From contig OX463779.1 in assembly GCA_949825025.1 (NCBI GenBank), positions 27,556,539-27,620,538 on the forward strand: a stretch of 64,000 nt of DNA, written 5' to 3'. The notes under the pieces were generated by a model. That model saw only the letters and a list, made by a program, of their open reading frames with translations, was not told the origin of the DNA and searched no databases. Below are positions 50,758 through 60,600 of this stretch, piece by piece (position 1 is the stretch's first letter; each line of letters begins with the position of its first letter). Made by a program: the position numbers and the translations under genes. This DNA is from Siphlonurus alternatus (taxonomy: Eukaryota; Arthropoda; Insecta; Ephemeroptera; Siphlonuridae).

Positions 50758-51567
50758 GTAAAATGTGAATGGCCACTGAATTTATTTTAAATCACTGGCC
50801 GCTACCAGGTTCCTTCTGATAAGCCCCCTTCCGCTTTTCGGTTTCCCGGTTTCATCCGATTAAAAAGTCCTACCGAATTCCGCTTTCCCGGTTTCATCCG
50901 ATTAAGGAGCCCCACCTTCTACGATTCGCTTTGCTGTTGCTGACGACTTTGTAATAAATGGTGACAAAAGAAAGTGGACCTACTCGACTCAGAGGTGCTG
51001 TATCTTCGCTTTATTTATTATTTTTCATTACTATTTTTATTTATTTTTTATTTCTGTATATTTTTGATGCAAATATTTTTCACAACATGATTATTATCAA
51101 ATCCAAGCCCCCTATTAAAACCCCTGCAATTTCTTCGAACCCGTTGAAACTTTTTTTGAAAAATTAAGACTGGCATTGCAAATGATCACTGCACACTGAT
51201 TTGGGGCCTTTTCGTAAAGGCCCCCCCGCCCTAGTAATCTTGTATTATTAGCGCAAGCTAAAATAAAGAATATTTCAATTTCCGATCACCTGCTATATGT
51301 ACTTTTGAGCCGTCCTGGATTTGAAAATATTCTCTCTGGCTGCCGTCGTCTGAGCGGTTCGTATATTTTCCAGCAGATAGCGCTACTTCCTAGACTTGTT
51401 TACTTTTCAATCTTTTCATTTTCATCTTTCATCAGCTGTATCAGTGGCTGTACGTATGCATATCTGTGGATCAGTCAAGGGATCAGCAGTGGCCTGTCTG
51501 TGTTGATTTTGACAAGTTTTTAATTTTCTTGCAAGATTATGAAACGAAGTAATAAAACTTGATAAAA

Positions 51568-51603
51568 ATGTCAACATCAAATATTGGATCTGTGATGTCA
51601 CAG
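51568..51603 (+). CDS. CCDC167: CCDC167 exon 1 (start codon)
   Basis: ATG follows GATAAAA; twelve codons end in CAG before GTGAGA, phase 0. An in-frame upstream stop supports this start. A downstream GC-rich segment after TGCATGCAG (51943) is in frame but cannot join the next exon in phase. Confidence 0.82.
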
Positions 51604-54600
51604 GTGAGATACAGAGCTTAATTAGCCTCCATCATTCAATTATGCATACATGCATATCATACGGTATATGCATACATACTGTTGGTATGCATATAATATG
51701 ATACACTGGGGGGAGGTGGCTTACACTAGCTGGGGTTACGGGTAATGACTGCTAGTTCATCCACAGACCAGAAGTCAATACATAGTACATCAAGCAATTC
51801 AATTTAAAAAAATTCAAATGGCTTACACTGGGCGCGGACTGGGCCTCATCCTGCAAGATTTCTCTAGAGAGATCTTGGGCCTCCTGTATAAATATACCAG
51901 CCTACAGAATAATTATCTAATTGTTAAATTTACTGCATGCAGACCCACAGCCCCCAACAGATGCTGCTGGCAGTGGCAGAGTACCACGGGGAGAGTGAAC
52001 CCCCTACCCCTGAAGGTGCCGAAATTCGCCCTCCCTCCCTTCCACCTCAAAATTTAACGTTGCGGGATAAAGCACCTCAACCCCGTCCCCTCAACCCCCT
52101 TCCCCCTAACGCTAGAGCCGCAATTTGCCCCTGGCTGCCGGCTTGCTCTATTTCGGTGCATTATGTTTATATATGCACTTGAATTTTTGTGCCTGTTTCT
52201 TCCCCTCACAGGATACCAAGCATTTTCGCTCATATTCATTTGTATATTATTGCATGGCGATCCAGTGCGCCTGCCCAGATGGCAGTACAGAACTGGTTTT
52301 CCACAGCGCCTGCGTCGATCGAGTTCTTGCCTTCCCCTAAGCAAATTGTTTAGTACGGTGGGGCCTCTTACTTGCCATTTGAATAACATGATGGCCGAAT
52401 TTTGAACTACACTTTTGGAACTTCCGGTTTAGGCCTAAGTGGAAGGCAAGAACTTTATCGACGCAGGTGCTGGTTTTCCCTGAATATCTTAACACATCCT
52501 CTCCACCGATCAGTGGCGTAGCCAGGATTTGTCCAAGGGGGGGGTTCTTCAAGTTGAAGACTGAGAACAGCCCACTGGGGGGTTTGGGGGGCGTAGCCCC
52601 CCAATAGCCCGCTGCAGGCGCGATTTTTTTAAGGACACGCCCCCTTTTTTAGGGTAAAATTCTGAAAAAATACTATTATAGAGAATGTACGGCCTGATGC
52701 AATTTTTTTTTTAAATTTTAAATTTTTTGTACTCCATTTTTTAAATTTCCTTTCAATACGTGCACTAACGTAATAAATAAAGCTTTGAGTAAATAATTTT
52801 AGTTAAATCATGCAAGTAATTCATCTAAAAACCACTTTTATATTATTTTTACTAGTTTCAAGATGCGTGATTTTTTTGAAAAAGGGGAGTGTGGACTATT
52901 ATTTTTTTCAAAGAGAAGTCGCAGCAAATTTCTTATATTTGTAAATCGTAAATTTGGGAGTTTCAATATTTTTGTCACTAATTTTTCTTATAAAAAAATA
53001 GACCACATTTTAAGACGATACACTGATGTGCGAGCAAGAAAAAATATTTATATTTAAATTTTCAAAACAGGAAAATCAATTTATTACATTACATTAAGTA
53101 TACTGTACAATCAATTTAAAAAATCGGATTTTTTTAACTTCAATAATAAATTTAAAGATATGTACATCAGTATTATACATTAGACAATAAAACTAGCAAT
53201 TGTAAGATGCCTATATAATTAATTAAAAAATAATAAAATACCATCATATATAATTTTTATGCTAGACATCATGCGGGGAATGTTTACAATTTTTTTATAT
53301 TTTAAATTGTTGTGTTCATTACAAAAACATAAATAACTTAATACAACGTACATAATGAATACTACATAAATATATAATATAATTATTATAGTATACTGAT
53401 ATAATCATAATACTGGACGCATTTTAAATAAATTTAAGGTGTATTAACGATGTGTTTCGGGGATATAAATGTTTATTTTTTTTTAAGAAAATTTTCATTT
53501 TTTTTTTATCTAAATCGCATCCGTCGAGTACCATTTTTTGTTATTTTTCTCTCAAAATTTACTAAGGTTCAGCTCTCAAGGGGGGGGGGTTATAACACCC
53601 AAACCCCCCCCCCTTGTCTACGCCCCTGCCACCGATACCCCTCTCATGACAGTCCAGCTAGACATAAACTTGGCTTATTTAAGCCAGCTTCCCATATGGT
53701 GCATTGTCTGTTTGTGCTGCAATAGACAATAATGGTTGCATTTTTTTATTTCATAATTAGAAAATATACCTAAAATTATGCTTTTCTGAATTTTTTTCAG
53801 ATTTTTTGGAGTGCGGGAACTAATTTTAAAAAAATATTTAAAATCTCTGAATTAGGGTGGTACACCTGATGGGACAACTGTGACGTCATTTTTCGTGCTG
53901 TGATTGGCTATTGATGACATCACAGTTGCAGTGATTGGCTATTGATGATGTCACGGTTGTCCCATCAGATGTACCACCCTAATTCAGATATTTTAAATAT
54001 TTTTTAAAAATTAGTTCCCGCACTCCAAAAAATCTGAAAAAATTTCAGAAAAGCATAATTTTATGTATATTTTCTAATTATGAAATAAAAAAGTGCAACC
54101 ATTATTGTCTATTGTAGTATTGAATCATGGAATAATGATTATCATATACACTAGATCAAAGAATACAGCAGCTAAAAAGAAACCCCTTTTTATTATTTTT
54201 GGTGCAATGAAAGAAGCATTCAAATTTGCTAACTGCACTGTATAATAATACAACATATATAACTTTTTTTTTCCTGCCATAGCAATTCATAAACTTCATC
54301 ACAGTATAAAAAATAAAAGGTAATAGGTAATAAAAAATACAATTGTACCCCCTTAATATTTCTGAGCATATAATATAAAAGGTGGGTAAATACCTTTACC
54401 CACCTTGATATAGCTAAGTAAAAGAAGAGCTATAAAAATTAGAACCTGTTAAAAAACCAAATGGGATCTATATTTGAGAAAGTAACACGTACTAAAATTT
54501 GAAATAATTTTTTAGGTGGAGAAGGTGGAGGAAGCAATGAAAACTTGTTTTCACAGACTGCAAGTACTGGAGAAAAACTTAAAATCCAAGCACTTAGATA

Positions 54601-55482
54601 TTGCTCAAAGGTAAAACATTAATATACATGTGTTCAAAACTGTTATCAGAGCACAGCATAATTACCTCCTAGTGGTGACTATGGACAACGCTGACCCAGC
54701 CCTTGAGGTAGTTCCTGCAGCAGGAATTCTGTCTCAAGGGAATGAGTATATTGTCTCTCTAGCTGTGGGTCAGCGGCTAAATTAATTCCAAAGTCTGGTC
54801 GGCAGGAAAAGCCTTTAGCAATATGTCCTCGGTACGTGGGGTATAGTAAGCTTTACTACTTAAAATGACATCTTAATAAAAAAAGCAGTGAAAAATTGCC
54901 TTGAACATCGACGACCAAGGCAATATAACGCTGCTATTCTATTCTGGCTTACCTCGCAAGGGATATGGCGTCATGTTATGAAGGAACAATTATAACATTA
55001 ATTTTTTAGTACAATCATGTTTTGGAGTGTTGGTTGTCAAAATTTCTGGCACAGTCTACGAAAAGCTAAGAATCCCTCCCTCCCTCCCTTTTTTTCTTCC
55101 CCTGCATGACTACTGGCTGCTATCCTCTCTTCCTTGTTAGCTATACTATAATATATTCATTCAGTCCTTAAATACAGTACATAGTACCAGAAATGTAAAC
55201 TGTTAACAAAATATACTTAAGTTTCAAGTAAACGCTGGTTAGAAATGTGTTGTATATTGTTTGTTGACCCTTCAGTCCAATCCACCGCTCTTCAGATTAG
55301 ATTGTTTGCACAGGGAGGCACTGGAGGCAGAACTACAGAGCGTCAAGGCCCTCCTAGTGCAGCAAGAAACGGACCTGAAGAAACTGCGCACAGAGAACAG
55401 CAAGACTTTCATGGTGGCAGCCTCCATCATGTTCTTTACATTCCTCTGCTTTGGCATCTACTCCATGTTTTTTAAAAACTAA
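51568..55482 (+). CDS. CCDC167: CCDC167 homologue, complete, 3 exons, 99 residues
   Basis: This is a small tail-anchored coiled-coil protein. Exons 51568-51603, 54516-54610 and 55314-55482 join in phase to 100 codons including TAA. Residues 1-12 are MSTSNIGSVMSQ. A heptad-like coiled coil follows (about residues 13-75), beginning VEKVEEAMKTCFHRLQVLEK. The end is DLKKLRTENSKTFMVAASIM and then FFTFLCFGIYSMFFKN, a single C-terminal membrane helix. Length (human CCDC167 is 97 residues), the aligned cysteine, the LK-LR-EN-K motif before the membrane helix, and the coil-to-helix spacing all fit this family with no gap. The protein's biochemical role is poorly known. It converges on the ninein-like gene; X-box and CRE motifs lie 1 kb upstream. 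Confidence 0.88.
52054..52500. other. Intron segment with an inverted GACGCAGG-CTGG pair
   Basis: CAGCGCCTGCGTCGATCGAG near 52303 and CTTTATCGACGCAGGTGCTG near 52452 are imperfect inverted copies. The AAGGCAAGAACT words at their ends match, so an old foldback element of about 160-200 bases is likely. Confidence 0.4.
52511..53628. mobile_element. hAT-like non-autonomous element, copy B (1118 bp)
   Basis: The ends are CAGTGGCGTAGCCAGG and, reverse-complemented, CAGGGGCGTAGACAAGG. A perfect 8-bp duplication CCACCGAT flanks it (52503-52510, 53629-53636). It is the same family as the 32677 element in opposite orientation; shared blocks run along most of the length. It lies in the intron of CCDC167 and codes nothing recognisable. 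Confidence 0.9.
53719..54116. mobile_element. Complete ATAATGGTTG foldback MITE (family G), about 398 bp
   Basis: Arms AATAGACAATAATGGTTGCA and TGCAACCATTATTGTCTATT close a long hairpin with mirrored ATTTCATAATTAGAAAAT, TCTGAATTAGGGTGGTAC and GATGGGACAAC blocks. The base of the loop has GTGACGTCAT and TGATGTCAC, and the loop holds two GTGATTGGCTATTGATGA copies. A half copy is at 42094. Confidence 0.82.
54516..54610 (+). CDS. CCDC167: CCDC167 exon 2 (coiled coil)
   Basis: The exon follows TTTTTTAG and precedes GTAAAA. It is 31 codons plus two bases, reading VEKVEEAMKTCFHRLQVLEK then NLKSKHLDIAQ. Confidence 0.88.
54640..54965. other. CCDC167 intron segment with two potential RNA hairpins
   Basis: CGCTGACCCAGC near 54690 can pair with GCTGTGGGTCAGCGG near 54762. 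ATTGCCTTG (54895-54903) is mirrored by CAAGGCAAT (54916-54924). The segment is GC-richer than the rest of the intron. I compared it mentally with spliceosomal snRNAs and tRNAs and found no match. Confidence 0.3.
55314..55482 (+). CDS. CCDC167: CCDC167 exon 3 (coiled coil and membrane anchor)
   Basis: The exon follows TTGTTTGCACAG. The first base completes an arginine codon; then EALEAELQSVKALLVQQETD leads to the membrane helix and TAA at 55480-55482. The +1 alternative frame is open, but has no coiled coil or membrane helix. Confidence 0.9.
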
Positions 55483-55711
55483 AGAAAAAAATATGAATGT
55501 GTACTGGTATGTTTTTTTTATTATTTTTTATAAGTTTTAAAATACATATTGTCATAATGTAAACAATGCATTTCTTACAATTTGTTTCTTATTAACATCC
55601 TTAATCTGTGATTAATGGTAACAAAATCAGATTAAATTTTAGTATTATTTTTAAATTAAATATTTAGCTGTCATTTGGGATTCTTAAATACCAAAATCTG
55701 TTAGTTACAGA

Positions 55712-55717
55712 AATAAA
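55712..55717 (+). terminator. Candidate poly(A) signal of CCDC167
   Basis: AATAAA about 230 bases after the stop codon, before the 55818 MITE. Confidence 0.4.
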
Positions 55718-55817
55718 TTTAAATAGGAGTAATTTATTACATTTAATCCTGAAGTATTACTGCTTTTTTTTAAATTAAATTGTAACAGTATCATTGCTTA
55801 TGATTATGTGCAGTTAA

Positions 55818-56164
55818 GGGTAAGGTAACGCCACCAATGTTAAAAAAAATCCCTCTCACAAAAATTCTGAAAAAAATTTAAAATGTTCTCCTCTATACCC
55901 CCTATCAGTACCTAAAATATCAGGTATACAAATACGATCTAGTTTTTGAGTTATAAATTTTTAAAGTTGACTACTTTAACATGGAGAAATGAAACTCCCA
56001 TGTTAAATTGGTCAACTTTAAAAATTCATAACTCAAAAACTAGATCGTATTTGTATACCTGATATTTTAGCTACTGATAGGGGGTGTAGAGGAGAACATT
56101 TTAAATTTTTTTCAGAATTTTTGTGAGAGGGATTTTTTTTAACATTGATGGCGTTACCTTACCC
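55818..56164. mobile_element. TTAA-flanked foldback MITE, family E copy 2 (347 bp)
   Basis: The arms GGGTAAGGTAACGCCA and complement are flanked by TTAA at 55814 and 56165. Inner blocks GTTCTCCTCTA and ACTAGATCGTATTTGTATAC match the 43551 copy in design. It lies between the convergent CCDC167 and ninein-like genes. Confidence 0.85.
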
Positions 56165-56169
56165 TTAAG

Positions 56170-57125
56170 CAATATTAAGTTGTCTTTTATCAAGACTTTA
56201 AACTCAACACAATAACAATAAAATAGTGGTAAGCTCTCTTTGCCAGGCTTATTTGGCTTTGTCTGTAAAATCCCACGACCAATCACAAACAACTTCCATA
56301 TTACAGAACATGCAGTGCAAAACGTGTAAATATATCTTACTTTAGAAGTTTAGACTTATTTTTTTTATGTAAACATAGTACCATAAGTATGAGGCTTTGA
56401 AAATATAAAATAAACCTCATACATGCAACAATGGCTTCCAATACACTGTATAGTATACAGTCCTTACAACAGTATGAGCCAATATTAAATAAGGCAAGGC
56501 AATTACAAGAAACTTGTGATATTTTATGTTTAAAACAAAAATATATAAAAGTGCACAAAATGCAATAGTTAACAACTTTAAACATAATTGTCAATATTAT
56601 TATTACACACAAGTTCTGTAAACAACGAATTACATCTTCTGAATTAACAATTCTTAAATGAGCACCAGACAACGTGTTTCCAACCCACAATTGTGCAGAT
56701 CAATAAAAACAACCACACAAACTTAAATGAGGTTAGAGTAGTAAGCTCCAAAAATATTATGATAACATCTAATTGAGGCACTAAACTACTAGGCACAAAT
56801 TACTGACAAGATTATTTATTATAATAGTTTTCCAATTACTGGAATGATAAATATTTTTAGTACTTTGGAATGATAACAATTTTAAAACATATAAGGCATG
56901 TCATCAGTATATTATAGGTTGTATAATTTAAATTAATTGTCTTTTTAACTTGCTTGTCATTTACTTAGTTGTCACAAAAATCATTTCTCGATTTTGAGAT
57001 CAAGCATTGAGTTACCAACACAGCTGCTAGGTAATTATTACCCACCCCATTCTTGCAATTCATACGATACAACAGAATATTTTAGGTATACACCTTTGGC
57101 AACATTATTTTAGTATTTAGTAGTA
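56170..57125. other. Intergenic DNA between convergent genes
   Basis: AT-rich, low in repeats, probably including the 3' UTR of the ninein-like gene at its right end. A 117-codon minus-strand frame (56337-56690) is Cys/Ile/Leu-rich, AT-biased and without splice or start support; I do not call it a gene. Confidence 0.5.
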
Positions 57126-57129
57126 CATA

Positions 57130-57135
57130 TTTATT
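57130..57135 (-). terminator. Candidate poly(A) signal of the ninein-like gene
   Basis: TTTATT on the plus strand is AATAAA on the minus strand, about 400 bases past the stop codon. Another lies near 56814. Confidence 0.35.
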
Positions 57136-57536
57136 GTATGTTAATTATAGAATGGGATTTCAATATTAACTTATTATGAACTCAGTTCAGAGCAAAATGA
57201 GGACGGAATTATGGAGGAACAATTAGAAATGAATGTGATTACTTTGAAACAATTATTAGGCTCCGTTACATCTATTTAGGTGGGTTAATTATATAAACTG
57301 TTAAAGCCTTAATAAATTAAATCCTGCATTTACATAATAAATCAAATGATAGCATATATTTTTATATTGATTGTTTCTTTTTTCCCCCTTTAAAATGAAA
57401 TTTCAAATTTGGTATTTCTAGGCCTCCATTTTGGGAGTTAAGGCTCTATTTCAGAGATTATTGATTATGAAATAGAATATTATTAGTCCCAGTGGAGTGA
57501 AGATCACAGAATGTATTCACGGAGCCGCGACCATGG

Positions 57537-57668
57537 TCAGGCCGACCCGGGGGCGTGCTGGGCCAGGAAAGCGCACCTTTGCTCCAGGCGCTCCACCGTG
57601 GCGAGCAGCAGTGCGTTCTCAACGTACAGTTCCTTCACCAGCACGTCCGAATTAGCCAGCTTCTCCGC
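57537..57668 (-). CDS. NIN: Ninein-like terminal exon
   Basis: It follows TTTGTTTGCAG. It reads AEKLANSDVLVKELYVENAL, then LLATVERLEQRCAFLAQHAP, GSA and TGA at 57537-57539. The VKELYVENALL wording is close to the conserved end of ninein. Confidence 0.9.
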   Translation of the reverse strand, partial: AEKLANSDVLVKELYVENALLLATVERLEQRCAFLAQHAPGSA

Positions 57669-60600
57669 CTGCAAACAAAAACAGCATTAGATCAATAGGT
57701 GTACAAAATACAAGGTTCGTGGTACAATTTTTAAACCTTTTTCCAGCAATAATAGAAGCTATTAAGATTTGATCTCAGGTGTATTTGTATGACTGTCATA
57801 CATTTTTCGGGTGATTAACAGATTAACTTCAATATTTTTTGCCTGCAAGTACTAAAAATTAAGAGAGCCAGTTCTGAGATTTCATTTGATAGATTGATCC
57901 TTGAATTGAGAACATCTTTCCTCACCCCATTTGATTTTGAATAAACAAATTATTTTCCTCTAAAAACTTTCTTTAATAGTGTCCAGAATTTCAGGTAAAA
58001 ATTACTGCTGCTCAAGCTGTTCTTTGTGAAAATTCCAGCTAGATCTGCACAAATACCAGCTGGATTAGAAGACTATTGTCATATTAATCAAATTTTATTA
58101 CAAAGAAAGGAAAGGAAAGCAGAAACAAAAAAATAAATTACAAAGCAGAAACAACAAAATAAATTGCACTAGGCTCTTTAGTGGCCTAACCTGATCGTCA
58201 TAAGCAAGCAGACTGTGCTGTAGTCGGGCCTGGGAATTCTGCAAGGCAGTTCTCAAGGTAGCCACCTCTTCATGGTGGTGCTGCTGCAGCCGCTCGATGT
58301 GGTTCTGGCGCTGTGCGAGTAACGCCTCTAGCTTCCGCCCTCGCTGTTCCTGCTGTTGCAGCCGGCTGCTCAGGTTTTGCATGACGCTCAGCTGCACACG
58401 GCAAGACTGCTCCGCCACCCCGCGACCGTTGATGGCCGGTCGCGACATCTCTCTCAGCAGGGGGTCCGGGGAGCGGTGAAGACGTTTGAGTTCTCCAGAA
58501 CGAGATGTACCAATGGGGGGCTGTTGGCTTCGACTCACGTCTTCCTGTATTATCACACTTACATTACCCCACTGAGTTTGAATATAATGTCGTTGTCTTA
58601 GAAAATTTTCCATTGCGGCCTTGTTAATTACCATGTGCCATAAGAATAACACCGGGCATGGTGATTAACAATGCTGCAAGTGGTAAATAAATTTTCCAAG
58701 GTGACGAGTGTACCAGCATTGATCAAATTTTAATTGCAAAATTTAAGTAACTGATTGAATGGCTTGCATTATGTACCAAATTATGGTACAACAAATTTGT
58801 TGACTGCATTTATGAACAATTATTTTCTGAAAATTCATTTACAATAAAACATTAATTAACAAAAAACAAACAAAAGTCAAATACTATATTTTTTTTTTTT
58901 ACATTTTATAACCAAAAACTGTTTTAATTAATTATAGAATAAAATAGATAATTTTAATACAGTAATAATTTTTTAATTGTCATTCGTATTCACAGCTACT
59001 AAGATCTGATGATAAAAAGTAGGACTAGCCCCTACGTACGGTAATGTCAAAGAATGAAGAAACTTTAACCTCAAATACTAATTGAATGACTAGTGAGGAC
59101 TGATCTCACAATCAGATGTTACAGGAACCATAATACATATTTCTGTTAGGATGATTTCAAGAAAATTAGGTTTAAAATTCAAAGATTAATTTAAAAATTC
59201 TTATCTTATAGTCGGAGGAAATTCAAGTGGGTGTCTTTCTCATAGCTCAGTAAAAAAAAAAAAAAAGGTTTGCCTTTAAAGCTCTTTTAAAATGGTTAGA
59301 CAAATCCACTTCAAGAGCAAGCTTATTAAAATCAAGTGGGTTATTTCGGAGATCTCGAGGGCCAGACTGGAACAAAGAGAAGTGCTCACCAGACTGACTT
59401 GTGTCTGCTTGTCTCTGCTAGTTGAGAGTCCGGCCACCAGAGACATGGACCGGTGCTTGGGCTCCGTCTGCACTGCTGCGTCTACACAAACCATAAATGT
59501 TCAACTCTTGGTACACAGAGGAGCTTTTAATATTGCTAGTCCAGTAATATCAAGTCTTGTCAAAAAAAATAGTCCTCTGTATCTAAAATATTTTCAAGGT
59601 ACTTTTGACGTTTCTAGATAAAATAAATTCTTGGAAGATCAAAATTATTTAGAGTAAGAAGGGTTTAATTCTAAGATCATGCATGACTGATGCTTTTGAA
59701 ACATTTCAAGTTAATAGACCAGCTCTTAATATACTAATATACTGCATTCATTACTACTGTATTTTACAAACTCACTTAGAAAGTAAAAATTAATACAGTT
59801 CGTTTAGGTATTCCAGGTATGAAAATTGCTTCAATTTCTGCTTTTTCTTGTATCAAAATCCAGGTGGATCAGTAAAAGACAATAGACTATATATTGATAC
59901 CAGAAACTGAAGAAGTTTAGGGCATGCATTGGTTTTGGCTCACTATTGCCCGCAAGCCCACTCACCCAGTCTCTCACACACGACCTGGCACAGCTGGTGC
60001 TCAACCTCCAGACGCCCCAGCAGCAGTCGCAGCCCCAAACACTCCTCCTCAAGGTCAGTCACCTGCGACAAACCCTCGTCAGACCGACAGTTTCATGCCA
60101 CAAATGGCCCTTCTCTTTCCTTGAATAAAATTACTTAAATTTTTATGATGCTATACTCAAGGCCATTGTGCTTAAGCTAATGACAAATTACAAAAAATAT
60201 ATAGTTAGTGTAAACCAATCCACAAAATGGGTACACGATGGCGTTTAAAATTACAGCTAATTATATCTGTTTAAAATGCAATTTGTTAATAATCTAACAA
60301 TGATAATTGCAAGCGACAGAAAGACTTGCCTGTCTCTCAAGGGGGAAGCGCTCCTCAATGGGTGACAGGCGACCAGACTGCTCCTGACACAGCAGCTGCT
60401 CGTACTCTTGGATCTTGACCTCGAGTTCCGTGAAGCGCTCGTCGGTGCCAGCCTGCTCCTGCTCAAAGAGCCGGCGCTCCTCGTCCAGCTTGCCCTGCCA
60501 GTAGTCCTCACAGCGCTCGTACTCTTCCCGCATCGCCTCCAGACTTGCCTCAAGCTCTACCACGCGATCCCGCAGACGAGACTCCTCAGCAGAATCACTC

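Noticed and set aside
51943..52015. GC-rich in-frame segment after TGCATGCAG, resembling a second CCDC167 exon (THSPQQMLLAVAEYHGE)
   Set aside because: Its only good donor leaves phase 1, while the next exon needs phase 0; direct joining of 51603 to 54516 gives the family's normal length. An alternative exon remains possible.
54640..54965. A spliceosomal snRNA gene
   Set aside because: No match to the conserved starts or Sm-site layout of U1, U2, U4, U5, U6, U11 or U12 that I could see.
58297..58601. Plus-strand frames opposite the large ninein-like exon
   Set aside because: Shadows of the minus-strand coding exon.
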